A stretch of DNA of 64,000 nt from an uncultured Moraxella sp. (GTDB lineage Bacteria; Pseudomonadota; Gammaproteobacteria; Pseudomonadales; Moraxellaceae). Below the pieces are notes generated by a model. The model searched no databases. It was not told the DNA's origin and saw only the letters and a program-made list of their open reading frames with translations. The DNA lies in NCBI GenBank assembly GCA_943908425.1, contig CALTTC010000005.1, forward strand, positions 32,056-96,055, read 5' to 3'. This document shows positions 23,226 to 31,394 of the stretch, one piece after another (position 1 is the stretch's first letter; every line of letters starts with the position of its first letter). The position numbers and the translations under genes are program-made.

Positions 23226-24590
23226 ATGACAGAACAATATGATTACATTGTTATCGGTGGGGGCAGTGGCGGTATCGCTTCGGTCAATCGTGCAGCAAGT
23301 TTTGGCAAAAAATGCTTGCTGATTGAAGCGCAAAAACTTGGGGGTACTTGCGTCAATGTCGGCTGTGTGCCCAAAAAAGTGATGTGGTATGCTGCAAGCG
23401 TTAGCGAAACTTTACGCAAATTTGCCCCTGACTATGGTTTTGATAATACCATAAAAACCTTTGATTATAATAAGCTTATCGCCAATCGTAGTGCTTATAT
23501 TGACCGTATTCATCAATCCTATCAAAACGGCTTACAAAAAAATAATGTTGATGTCATTAAAGGACACGCCAAATTTATTGACAAGCATACTGTTACCGTC
23601 AATAATCAAGAATTTAGTGCCCCACATATTTTGATTGCCGTTGGGGGTAAGCCTTATATCCCAAACATTGAAGGAGCAGAGTTAGGTATTGATTCTGATG
23701 GCTTTTTTGCCCTATCTGCCTTGCCCAAAAAGACTGTGATTGTTGGTGGTGGTTATATTGGGGTAGAGTTAGCAGGGGTGTTGGCAAATCTTGGCAGTGA
23801 TGTTACCTTAGTGATTCGTAAATCAACCGTGCTGGCAGAATTTGATAGCGATATTACCGCCACGCTAATGCAACTAATGCAAGACAATGGCATTCAAATT
23901 GTGAGTGGTGCAAGCCCCACAAAAATCACCAAAAACAATGAGATAAGCGATAATACATTGAGTATTGCTTTGAATAATGGCGACACGCTAGTCGCTCAAA
24001 CGCTCATTTGGGCAACAGGACGCACGCCAAATACCGCTGATTTATCTTTAGAAAAGGCAGGGGTTAGCGTCAATGAACAAGGCTATATTATCACCGATAA
24101 ATTTCAAAATACCGCTACTAATGGCGTGTATGCCGTAGGTGATGTGATAGCGGATGGCATACCATTGACCCCTGTTGCCGTGGCGGCAGGACGGCGACTG
24201 TCGGAGCGACTGTTTAACAATAAACCAAAAGAACATTTGGATTATAACCTAGTCCCTACCGTGATTTTTAGCCATCCGCCCATTGCTACGATTGGCAAAA
24301 GCGAAACTTGTGCCAAAAAAGAATATGGCGAAAATGCCATCAAAGTGTATACAGCAACTTTCACGCCAATGTTTAGTGCCATTACAAGCCATCGTGAACC
24401 GTGCAAAATGAAACTCATTTGCCAAGGGGATAATGAACGCATTGTTGGTTTGCACGCGATTGGTTTTGGTGTAGATGAAATGTTGCAAGGCTTTGCCGTT
24501 GCCATTAAAATGGGGGCAACCAAGCAAGATTTTGATAATACTGTTGCTATTCACCCCACAGGCTCAGAAGAGTTTGTAACTATGCGTTAA
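23226..24590 (+). CDS. gor: glutathione-disulfide reductase
   Basis: FAD- and NADPH-dependent reduction of GSSG. The 454 residues have the FAD motif YIVIGGGSGGIASVNRAA, the redox disulfide in LGGTCVNVGCVPKKVMWY, the NADPH motif VIVGGGYIGVELAGVLANLG, the second FAD motif GVYAVGDVI and the C-terminal catalytic histidine in AIHPTGSEEFVTMR. Length and motifs match E. coli Gor (450), and NADPH preference is suggested by the VIRKS segment. The cluster is otherwise unlinked. Confidence 0.94.
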   Translation: MTEQYDYIVIGGGSGGIASVNRAASFGKKCLLIEAQKLGGTCVNVGCVPKKVMWYAASVSETLRKFAPDYGFDNTIKTFDYNKLIANRSAYIDRIHQSYQNGLQKNNVDVIKGHAKFIDKHTVTVNNQEFSAPHILIAVGGKPYIPNIEGAELGIDSDGFFALSALPKKTVIVGGGYIGVELAGVLANLGSDVTLVIRKSTVLAEFDSDITATLMQLMQDNGIQIVSGASPTKITKNNEISDNTLSIALNNGDTLVAQTLIWATGRTPNTADLSLEKAGVSVNEQGYIITDKFQNTATNGVYAVGDVIADGIPLTPVAVAAGRRLSERLFNNKPKEHLDYNLVPTVIFSHPPIATIGKSETCAKKEYGENAIKVYTATFTPMFSAITSHREPCKMKLICQGDNERIVGLHAIGFGVDEMLQGFAVAIKMGATKQDFDNTVAIHPTGSEEFVTMR

Positions 24591-24650
24591 AACTTGTCGC
24601 CTTGTGTCTTAGTGCAATAATCAACCCAAAGTAAACAACCTAAATCAAAT

Positions 24651-24674
24651 CCGCCAATTGACCTAGATTGGCGG
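24651..24674 (+). terminator. hairpin after gor
   Basis: CCGCCAAT (24651-24658) and ATTGGCGG (24667-24674) form an 8-bp stem with an 8-nt loop. No T run follows, so it is a weak terminator or a 3' end stabiliser. Confidence 0.5.
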
Positions 24675-24694
24675 TGCTTTCTTTGGCTAAAAAA

Positions 24695-24703
24695 TGCTAT
24701 AAT
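24695..24703 (+). promoter_or_regulatory. map extended -10 promoter
   Basis: TGCTATAAT at 24695-24703, with TGCTTT 17 bp upstream of the -10 hexamer. The predicted start near 24710 excludes a longer coding frame that would open at 24668. Confidence 0.7.
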
Positions 24704-24730
24704 AACTCATCTGTGCCAACGAGACGATGT

Positions 24731-25519
24731 ATGAGTAAGCCAATCCCCTTATTAAAAGATGATGAAATCCTAAAAATGCAAACAGCGGGCAAACTTGCCG
24801 CCTCTGTGCTTGAGATGCTAGACCCCTATGTTAAGATAGGCGTAAGCACGGGCAAATTAAACGAGCTTGCCCATCAATACATCTTGGATAATAATGCAAT
24901 TCCCGCCCCACTCAATTACAACGGCTTTCCCAAATCTATCTGCACCTCTATCAACCACGTTGTCTGCCACGGCATTCCTGACGACAATCGCCTCTTAAAA
25001 GACGGCGATATTATCAACATTGACGTTACCGTTATCAAAGACGGTTATTATGGCGACACCTCCAAAATGTGGGTGGTGGGTGAAGGCTCAATCATGGCAA
25101 ATCGCTTATGTAGCGTTACCCAACAAGCCCTCTATGCAGCGATGGCAGTGGTCAAAAATGGGGCAAAATTGGGCGATATTGGGGCGGCAATTATGGATGT
25201 GGTAGAGCCTGAACGCTTTAGCATTGTGCGTGAATTTTGTGGACACGGCATCGGTAAACAATTTCACTGCGAACCACAAATTTTGCATTATGGCAAAAAA
25301 GGCAGTGGCATTACCCTAAAAACAGGCATGGCATTTACCATTGAACCTATGATAAATCAAGGCGTGTGGCAGACCAAAATTATGAAAGACGGCTGGACAG
25401 CAATCACCAAAGACCGTAAATTATCCGCCCAATGGGAGCATACACTCATTGTTACCGACAACGGTTGTATTGTAACCACTAAACGTGATGAAGAAGAGTT
25501 AAGCTTTATTAAAGCGTAA
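24731..25519 (+). CDS. map: methionine aminopeptidase, type I
   Basis: Removes the N-terminal methionine from nascent proteins. The 262 residues start MSKPIPLLKDDEILKMQTAG and contain the two-metal site: Asp in INIDVTVIKDGYYGDTSKMW (two ligands), His in EFCGHGIGKQFH, Glu in FTIEPMINQG and Glu in AQWEHTLIV. The start at 24731 follows GAGACGATGT and the predicted transcription start. It is not next to rpsB-tsf as usual, so another map copy may exist. Confidence 0.93.
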   Translation: MSKPIPLLKDDEILKMQTAGKLAASVLEMLDPYVKIGVSTGKLNELAHQYILDNNAIPAPLNYNGFPKSICTSINHVVCHGIPDDNRLLKDGDIINIDVTVIKDGYYGDTSKMWVVGEGSIMANRLCSVTQQALYAAMAVVKNGAKLGDIGAAIMDVVEPERFSIVREFCGHGIGKQFHCEPQILHYGKKGSGITLKTGMAFTIEPMINQGVWQTKIMKDGWTAITKDRKLSAQWEHTLIVTDNGCIVTTKRDEEELSFIKA

Positions 25520-25593
25520 TTGGCTTGTCTTGGTAAGTTAGTTATTCAAAACTTTAGCACAATTAAACTTTAGTGCAGTTAAATGAATAATTT

Positions 25594-25782
25594 TTGTTTT
25601 ACAAGATTACCATTCAACGCAATGACAGTGGCATTTTAAAACAATGGCATTTTAAGAAAATTGACCGCTTACACCTTAAAATAGCCGTTGATTTGTTAAT
25701 AACACTTGGCTTAAAATTGAGCTTACCAAAAGCAGTGGTCGTCTGCATTATCATTGAGACAACAATTTACTGGTATTTTTGA
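25594..25782 (+). CDS. doubtful small ORF
   Basis: A 62-codon frame from a TTG start, with an in-frame stop two codons upstream and no Shine-Dalgarno. The product would have a basic N-terminal half (ILKQWHFKKIDRLHLK) and a hydrophobic end (KAVVVCIIIETTIYWYF). An overlapping ATG frame at 25583 ends after 18 codons. It may be a remnant of a broken gene or chance. Confidence 0.2.
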   Translation: MFYKITIQRNDSGILKQWHFKKIDRLHLKIAVDLLITLGLKLSLPKAVVVCIIIETTIYWYF

Positions 25783-25788
25783 TATTTA

Positions 25789-25890
25789 TCAGCGATAGCC
25801 TTACTTTAGTGATGGTTGTGTTTTAGCGATAACCGTACTTTAACAATAGTTGTAATTTAGTGATAGCTGTAATTTAGTGATAGTTGCAAA
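25789..25890. repeat. 6 x 17-bp imperfect tandem repeat
   Basis: Units start at 25789, 25806, 25823, 25840, 25857 and 25874, with consensus TTAGTGATAGTTGTAAT. The last two differ at only a few positions, suggesting recent growth at the right end. A further degenerate unit (CAGTAATAGTCGTATG) follows. Confidence 0.85.
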
Positions 25891-26176
25891 GCAAGCCCAG
25901 TAATAGTCGTATGATAACCGAACATAATTTTGCTATTAGTTAGCTATTGCTGTTGGCTAAAACGTATCTTTTTCGTAGCTATGCTTTAGCGTCATTTAAT
26001 ATACAACTTTCACACAGGCAAAAACCATAGCAAAAACCGCCTAATAACGCTTTATGATAAAGATATGCCGATACTATTTTATAGCAAAAAAGACACTTAT
26101 TGATTTTTGCTGAATTTGGATTTAGATTTATGAATATCCTTTTAAGGGCAATATTTAACCTTTTTAGTGAACAATT

Positions 26177-27016
26177 ATGAAACAATATTTAACGCTTTTA
26201 GACCATATTTTAGCAACTGGCAGTGATAAGGGCGACCGCACTGGCACAGGCACTCGCTCGGTATTTGGCTATCAAATGCGATTTGATTTAACCTGCGGCT
26301 TTCCCTTATTGACAACCAAAAAAGTGCATTTTCGCTCGGTGGTTTATGAGCTTTTGTGGTTTTTAAAGGGCGATACCCACGTTGATTATCTCACCCAAAA
26401 CAACGTAAGCATTTGGGACGAATGGGCGACACCAGCACAAACCGCCAAATTCGGCAGAACCGCTGGCGACTTAGGGCCTATTTATGGACACCAATGGCGA
26501 AATTTTGGGGCAAGCAAAACTGCCGATGGCTATCTTGATGACGGCATTGACCAAATCGCTTGGCTAATCAACGAAATCAAACACAACCCCAACTCACGCC
26601 GTTTGATTGTTACCGGCTGGAATCCCAAAGAAGCGACCGAAGTTGCCCTACCGCCTTGCCATACTTTATTTCAATTTTTTGTCAATGATGGCAAATTATC
26701 GTGCCAGCTGTATCAGCGTAGTGCCGATGTATTTTTGGGTGTGCCATTTAACATTGCAAGCTATGCCCTACTCACCCATATGGTGGCAAGCGTTTGTGAT
26801 TTGGCGGTGGGCGAATTTGTTTGGACGGGGGGCGATGTGCATTTATACCACAACCACTTAAACCAAGCCAAATTGCAATTAACCCGCACACCATTAGCCC
26901 CTGCCCAATTAACCTTAAATCCTGCCATTAACGATATTTTTGCCTTTGAATTCAAGGACATTTCCTTGGATAACTACCAATCACACCCTGCCATTAAAGC
27001 TGACGTTGCCGTATGA
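26177..27016 (+). CDS. thyA: thymidylate synthase
   Basis: Makes dTMP from dUMP using methylene-tetrahydrofolate, leaving dihydrofolate. The 279 residues start MKQYLTLLDHILATGSDKGD and have the RTGTGTRSVFG loop, FPLLTTKKVHFRSVVYELLW, the nucleophile Cys161 in VALPPCHTLFQF, and the substrate-binding QRSADVFLGVPFNIASYALL. It is about 15 residues longer than E. coli ThyA. It overlaps folA by 4 nt, which recycles its dihydrofolate product. Confidence 0.97.
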   Translation: MKQYLTLLDHILATGSDKGDRTGTGTRSVFGYQMRFDLTCGFPLLTTKKVHFRSVVYELLWFLKGDTHVDYLTQNNVSIWDEWATPAQTAKFGRTAGDLGPIYGHQWRNFGASKTADGYLDDGIDQIAWLINEIKHNPNSRRLIVTGWNPKEATEVALPPCHTLFQFFVNDGKLSCQLYQRSADVFLGVPFNIASYALLTHMVASVCDLAVGEFVWTGGDVHLYHNHLNQAKLQLTRTPLAPAQLTLNPAINDIFAFEFKDISLDNYQSHPAIKADVAV

Positions 27017-27546
27017 TAAAATCACACCTACACAATAACGATATCCAATTAACGCACGTGGTGGCGTTTGACAATAACCACTGCATCGGTAGCGACAATC
27101 AATTACCGTGGCATATCCCAGAAGACTTAGCCCATTTTAAACGCTTGACCCAAGGCGGTGTTGTGTTGATGGGACGCAAAACTTTTGAATCGATTGGCAA
27201 GCCGTTGCCTAATCGCACCAACTGGGTCATTACAAGCGATACTACTTGGCAATATCCCACGGTCAAAACCGCACACACCTTGCACGACGGTCTATTACTT
27301 GCTATCAATGATGTCAAAAACAGCGACAAACCAAACCAGCTATTTGTAATTGGTGGCGGACAAATTTTTACGCAAACACTTGAATTGGCGGATATTTTAG
27401 AAATTAGCCGTATTGATTTAACGACCCACGGCGATGTATTTTATCCCCCTTTTGATACCCAATTCACCCTAATACAAAAAACTCCCATAACAAGCCAACA
27501 AGGCATTGATTTATCTTTTGAACGCTATGCACGTACCGCTATGTAA
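27013..27546 (+). CDS. folA: dihydrofolate reductase
   Basis: NADPH-dependent regeneration of tetrahydrofolate; target of trimethoprim. The 177 residues show VVAFDNNHCIGSDNQLPWHI, the acidic catalytic residue in PEDLAHFKRLT, VVLMGRKTFESIGKPLPNRT, and VIGGGQIFTQTLE. A 10-residue N-terminal extension precedes the core. The ATG overlaps the thyA stop (ATGA), so the pair is translationally coupled. Confidence 0.96.
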   Translation: MIKSHLHNNDIQLTHVVAFDNNHCIGSDNQLPWHIPEDLAHFKRLTQGGVVLMGRKTFESIGKPLPNRTNWVITSDTTWQYPTVKTAHTLHDGLLLAINDVKNSDKPNQLFVIGGGQIFTQTLELADILEISRIDLTTHGDVFYPPFDTQFTLIQKTPITSQQGIDLSFERYARTAM

Positions 27547-27553
27547 ATAAAAA

Positions 27554-27579
27554 AATCCCTAAAAAATATTTTAGGGATT
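27554..27579. terminator. bidirectional terminator between folA and rplS
   Basis: AATCCCTAAAA (27554-27564) and TTTTAGGGATT (27569-27579) with a 4-nt loop, between convergent operons. Confidence 0.75.
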
Positions 27580-27600
27580 AATAATGGCTGGGCGGCTGAA

Positions 27601-27969
27601 TTACGCGCCTTTTTTTGCACCCAACTTCTCTTTGATACGCGCTGATTTACCAGAACGCTCACGCAAGTAGTACAATTTGGCACGGCGTACTGCGCCTTTA
27701 CGCTTAACTTCAATGCTGTCAATCAGTGGTGAATGTAACTGAAAAGCACGCTCAACGCCAACGCCACTTGAGATTTTACGCACTGTAAAGGCAGAATTTA
27801 AGCCACGGTTACGCTTAGCGATAACCACACCTTCAAACGCTTGCAGACGCTCGCGCTCACCTTCACGCACCTTTACTTGTACCACGACCGTATCACCAGG
27901 GGCGAAATTTGGACGCTCTTTTAGCTGGGCATTTTCAATATCTTGCACCAAGGGGTGTTTGTTGCTCAT
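27601..27969 (-). CDS. rplS: 50S ribosomal protein L19
   Basis: Large-subunit protein at the 30S-50S interface. The 122 residues contain PNFAPGDTVVVQVKVREGER, FEGVVIAKRNRGLNSAFTVR and the L19 signature AKLYYLRERSGKSARIKEKL. GAAGGA is about 8 nt before the ATG. It is the last gene of the rpsP-rimM-trmD-rplS operon. Confidence 0.97.
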   Translation of the reverse strand: MSNKHPLVQDIENAQLKERPNFAPGDTVVVQVKVREGERERLQAFEGVVIAKRNRGLNSAFTVRKISSGVGVERAFQLHSPLIDSIEVKRKGAVRRAKLYYLRERSGKSARIKEKLGAKKGA

Positions 27970-28048
27970 TACTACGTTTCCTTCTTTTGTGACGACAGAG
28001 GCTATACGCGTATCGTCGGGTGATGTCCAGACAGTTGGACGTTAAATC

Positions 28049-28816
28049 TTAGCTATTAAATTCATCTTGTTGCAAAAATTCTGTCAGCCACCGCTTTTGC
28101 TGATTGGCTAAATTGTCTTTACTTGCCAGAAACTTATAAAATAAATCAGGGCGTTTCGCGCGCGTGCGGTTAAGCTGTTGGCAAAAACGCCACTTAGCAA
28201 TGTTGCCATGATGCCCAGATAACAACACTTCTGGGACGTTTTGCCCAGCAAATTCTAAAGGCTTAGTATAATGTGGATAATCTAGCAAACCATCCACAAA
28301 AGAGTCACTAAGCGCAGACTGCTCATTCATCACGTTAGGCAAGCGACGAATAAGACCATCCATCAATACCATCGCCGGCAACTCACCACCTGTTAGCACA
28401 TAATCGCCAATCGACAACTCCCCATCAATGTACTGATACAAGCGCTCATCTATGCCCTCATAGCGTCCACACAGCAGTATCATGCCATCGTAAACCAAGC
28501 TTTCTTGCACCACTGCTTCATCAAGCGTACGTCCTTGAGGTGACAGATAAATAACAGGGCAGTTGGTACAACCATGACTGCTTACCGATGTTTTAGCAGC
28601 AGTTATCGCCTGCAAGGTTGGCTCAAGCATTAACACCATACCTGCCCCACCACCGAAAGGACGCTCATCCACACGCCGATAGTTACCTTGGGCATAATCA
28701 CGCGGATTAAAGCAATCAATCGATACTTGACCGTTATCTACCGCTCGTCCTGTGATACCAAAGCCCCTTAAGGCAGAAAACATCTCAGGAAACAAAGTGA
28801 TGACAGCAAAGTACAT
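28049..28816 (-). CDS. trmD: tRNA (guanine37-N1)-methyltransferase
   Basis: SAM-dependent m1G37 modification that prevents +1 frameshifting. The 255 residues start MYFAVITLFPEMFSALRGFG and contain the SPOUT knot: VIYLSPQGRTLDE, LLCGRYEGIDERL, SIGDYVLTGGELPAMVLMDG, and the linker DSFVDGLLDYPHYTKP. Length is normal. It lies between rimM and rplS. Confidence 0.97.
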   Translation of the reverse strand: MYFAVITLFPEMFSALRGFGITGRAVDNGQVSIDCFNPRDYAQGNYRRVDERPFGGGAGMVLMLEPTLQAITAAKTSVSSHGCTNCPVIYLSPQGRTLDEAVVQESLVYDGMILLCGRYEGIDERLYQYIDGELSIGDYVLTGGELPAMVLMDGLIRRLPNVMNEQSALSDSFVDGLLDYPHYTKPLEFAGQNVPEVLLSGHHGNIAKWRFCQQLNRTRAKRPDLFYKFLASKDNLANQQKRWLTEFLQQDEFNS

Positions 28817-28843
28817 AAATGACCCAAAAATAGGCAGGCTAAG

Positions 28844-29380
28844 CTAAAAATCGCTATCCCAATCCACAATCATCGTTTGGGTAGCCAAATCAATATTTTT
28901 AACAACTGATTTGTGCCAAGGAATTAGGCGCTCTTCGTTATCTATGCTTGACTCGGTGGGAGCGATGGTCATGACATCATTCGCGCCAGTTTCAAATAAA
29001 TTTTTGATAACGCCTAAATAGTCATTTTGGGTATTGACGACCGCTAATCCCACCAAATCCGCCCAATAGTATTCATCATCAGCAAGGGTAGGCAGATGAC
29101 ACTTATCAGCCCATACAGTCGTGCCGTTCATGCGCTCGGCTGTATTTCTATCGGGAATTTCATGAAAACAAGCAACCAAACCTGCGCCTTGCTTGCGCCA
29201 TTCTTTCACCGTCAAAGGCTCAAAACCTGTTGCGGTTTTTATTTGCCAGTTGGGCATTGCAAAAATGGCGGCATGGTCCTCTGTTTCACTAAACACCCAT
29301 AGCCACCCTTTAATACCATAAGGTTTTTTTAGGGTGGCTATCAGCATTAGCTCATCAGATGCAATATCGTTTTGGCGCAT
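28844..29380 (-). CDS. rimM: 16S rRNA processing protein RimM
   Basis: Assembly factor for the 30S head, binding S19. The 178 residues show LMLIATLKKPYGIKGWLWVF and the C-terminal PRC-barrel domain DEYYWADLVGLAVVNTQND, YLGVIKNLFETGANDVMTI and LIPWHKSVVKNID. It lies in the usual rpsP-rimM-trmD-rplS order, 27 nt before trmD. Confidence 0.95.
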   Translation of the reverse strand: MRQNDIASDELMLIATLKKPYGIKGWLWVFSETEDHAAIFAMPNWQIKTATGFEPLTVKEWRKQGAGLVACFHEIPDRNTAERMNGTTVWADKCHLPTLADDEYYWADLVGLAVVNTQNDYLGVIKNLFETGANDVMTIAPTESSIDNEERLIPWHKSVVKNIDLATQTMIVDWDSDF

Positions 29381-29419
29381 TATAGTGGTAATTATCGCGC
29401 GATACGCGATTGCAATTAC

Positions 29420-29674
29420 TTAAGCTGCTTGCGTTTTTGCTTGTGCTTTTACCAAGCCTTTGATGCGGTCAGTTGCTTGTGCACCTTTTGCCAACCACGC
29501 ATTATAAGCTTCTAAATCCAAACGGAATGCTTCTTCTTGTCCGCGCGCTAAAGGGTTAAAAAAACCAATTTTTTCAATGTGGCGACCATCGCGAGGTGAA
29601 CGCTTGTCAGCCACTACGATTTGATAAAAAGGACGTTTTTTTGAACCGCCACGAGCCAAACGAATAACTACCAT
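29420..29674 (-). CDS. rpsP: 30S ribosomal protein S16
   Basis: Small-subunit assembly protein. The 84 residues start MVVIRLARGGSKKRPFYQIV and contain ADKRSPRDGRHIEKIGFFNP and WLAKGAQATDRIKGLV. The start at 29674 has an AGAGAG site 5 nt upstream; an ATG five codons earlier is not needed. It is the first gene of its operon, behind a strong extended -10 promoter. Confidence 0.97.
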   Translation of the reverse strand: MVVIRLARGGSKKRPFYQIVVADKRSPRDGRHIEKIGFFNPLARGQEEAFRLDLEAYNAWLAKGAQATDRIKGLVKAQAKTQAA

Positions 29675-29733
29675 AACTACTCTCTTCAAATAAAATAAAC
29701 GAAAAACGAAAGCTTGCTTTTCAAAAGTGCATA

Positions 29734-29742
29734 ATTATAGCA
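29734..29742 (-). promoter_or_regulatory. rpsP operon extended -10 promoter
   Basis: The minus strand reads TGCTATAAT at 29742-29734, with TTTAAC/TTAACA 15-16 bp upstream. Confidence 0.75.
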
Positions 29743-29798
29743 AAAAAACTGCCGTGTTAAAAGAAAAAAATAGCGATTTCACCAAAAATTTATCCTTG

Positions 29799-29807
29799 TG
29801 CTACAAT
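29799..29807 (+). promoter_or_regulatory. extended -10 promoter of the EnvZ-like kinase gene
   Basis: TGCTACAAT at 29799-29807, 29 bp before the ATG. It has the same nine bases as the pyrC -10. Confidence 0.6.
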
Positions 29808-29835
29808 AATAGGCAATTTTTCCAAAGCCAAAACA

Positions 29836-31209
29836 ATGCCAAATTCCACGCTTTCCACTTGCCTACGCCGACTTAATTCCAATACACTACAAACCGCTTT
29901 GATGGTAATTTTTATCGTGGCGGCTAGCGTGGGTTTATCCGTGTGGCTGTTTTGGCGCAGTCTTTATTTACCAGAATTAAAAAATCACGCCACCTATATT
30001 GCCGGTGAGTTGCAGCTTATAGAGCGCATTCGCCAAGAATACGGCAGTAATTCCGACTTGCAAGCTTGGCTTAGCACCAATACCCCTTTGCAAATTGTAG
30101 AAAATCCAAGCGAATTCCCGAATGTGACTGACAAGGTCGTTGCCGACTTTTTTACCGATATTTTGGCAACAGAGGCAAGTCAAGCCTTGGGGCGACCAGT
30201 CTATGTGTATTTTAAATTTAAGCCCACGCCGATGCTTTGGGTGCAAGATAGCCAAAATCCTGATATTTGGCTCCAAGAACCTGTGGTGCATTATTCACAA
30301 TATAGCCCTGCGTTATTAGCACTATTTTTATTGGGTTTACCGCTGATGACTTTGGCGATTATTTTTTTGTTGGTACGCGCGCTCAATCGTCCGCTAAAAC
30401 GCCTAGAAAAAGTCGCAAGCGATTATATTTTAACCGGGAGTGCCACGCATTTGCCTACCAATCTAGGCTCTAATGAAATACGCCAAGTCAATACCGCCTT
30501 TAACCACTTATTTCACACCTTGCATGCCGCGCAAAAAGAACGTACGATTATGCTAGCAGGTATTTCCCACGATTTACGCACGCCACTGACACGTATGCGT
30601 CTGATTGCCGAGATGATGGATGACGACTTTGTCAAAGAGGGGTTAATTTACGATATCGAGGACATGGACGCGATTTTGGAGCAGTTTATCTCCTTTATGA
30701 AGGATGGCTCTGATGAAAGCATTCGCCCAACGGATTTGGACAGCATTTGCCGTGAGATTATGGTGCAGTTTCAAGAGGTGCGTTTTATTTATCACAAAGA
30801 AATTACTGGTGATATTTTGCTGCGTCCTTTATCCATCAAACGCCTTATTGTCAATCTGGTGAATAATGCCGTGCGCTATGGACTAGAACCCATTCATCTT
30901 GTTTGCCAATTGCTGAGCAAAGAGGCGCTACCAATCAGCGTGCCTAGTCATGATTTTGGCGATGAGTTACTATTGATTTGTGTCAAAGATGAGGGGGCAG
31001 GCATTGACGAAAGTCAATTAGAGCGTATTATGCAGCCCTTTGAACGCGGAGAGACAGCACGCACCACGCAAGGTAGCGGACTTGGGCTAGCCATCGTTGC
31101 GCGCATTGCCAAGCTACATAATGGTATTGTGCAGATTATCAACCACCCTGCCGGCGGTCTGCAAGTTTGTGTCTATATTCCGCTCATTGACGCACCGAGC
31201 GATACGTAA
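29836..31209 (+). CDS. EnvZ-like sensor histidine kinase without adjacent regulator
   Basis: A 457-residue inner-membrane kinase. TM1 is at about 20-42, a periplasmic sensor of about 115 residues follows, TM2 is at about 158-180, HAMP (RALNRPLKRLEKVASDYI) comes next, and the H box with His245 is in MLAGISHDLRTPLTRMRLIA. The ATP domain has NLVNNAVRYG (N box), DEGAGIDESQ (G1) and GSGLGLAIVARIA (G2). The H box matches EnvZ. No response regulator adjoins on this strand, so its OmpR-type partner must be elsewhere, unless it uses BfmR. Its stop is 9 bp from the convergent small gene. Confidence 0.88.
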   Translation: MPNSTLSTCLRRLNSNTLQTALMVIFIVAASVGLSVWLFWRSLYLPELKNHATYIAGELQLIERIRQEYGSNSDLQAWLSTNTPLQIVENPSEFPNVTDKVVADFFTDILATEASQALGRPVYVYFKFKPTPMLWVQDSQNPDIWLQEPVVHYSQYSPALLALFLLGLPLMTLAIIFLLVRALNRPLKRLEKVASDYILTGSATHLPTNLGSNEIRQVNTAFNHLFHTLHAAQKERTIMLAGISHDLRTPLTRMRLIAEMMDDDFVKEGLIYDIEDMDAILEQFISFMKDGSDESIRPTDLDSICREIMVQFQEVRFIYHKEITGDILLRPLSIKRLIVNLVNNAVRYGLEPIHLVCQLLSKEALPISVPSHDFGDELLLICVKDEGAGIDESQLERIMQPFERGETARTTQGSGLGLAIVARIAKLHNGIVQIINHPAGGLQVCVYIPLIDAPSDT

Positions 31210-31218
31210 CTCGCGCTT

Positions 31219-31392
31219 TTATTTATCGCCAATTAGTGGGGGGATATTGGCACTATTATTGATAAAGTGTAGTGGGCGCTCAATACTTTGCTCTGCCTGC
31301 GCCAAAGTGCCTGTATCATTCACAGGGGTCGCCCAAAAATAGCCAAACGCTAGCAAATTTAATACCACCAGCGCACTAAATACATACGGCAT
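31219..31392 (-). CDS. 57-residue single-pass membrane peptide in the bfmRS operon
   Basis: A short unannotated-type gene directly downstream of bfmS. The ATG (31392-31390) is 2 nt after the bfmS stop, and its Shine-Dalgarno GAGGAA lies within the last codons of bfmS with 6-nt spacing. The product begins MPYVFSALVVLNLLAFGYFW, one hydrophobic helix at about 3-21. A polar tail of about 36 residues follows, containing LAQAEQSIERPLHF and ending PPLIGDK. There is no lipobox or cysteine. I infer a membrane-anchored accessory factor of BfmS signalling; no family is recognised. Confidence 0.72.
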   Translation of the reverse strand: MPYVFSALVVLNLLAFGYFWATPVNDTGTLAQAEQSIERPLHFINNSANIPPLIGDK

Positions 31393-31394
31393 AA

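Larger units (their letters stand above)
25520..26176. other. 657-bp intergenic region between map and thyA
   Basis: It holds a doubtful 62-codon frame (25594-25782), a directly repeated TGGCATTTTAA near 25629-25656, and six 17-bp tandem repeats (25789-25890). The rest, to 26176, is AT-rich with no visible promoter or gene that I trust. It is the longest gene-free interval in the window. Confidence 0.6.

Noticed and set aside
25594..25782. 62-codon frame with hydrophobic C-terminus between map and thyA as a new small protein or toxin
   Set aside because: Only a TTG start directly after a stop, no Shine-Dalgarno, and an overlapping ATG frame that ends early. Listed as a doubtful ORF only.
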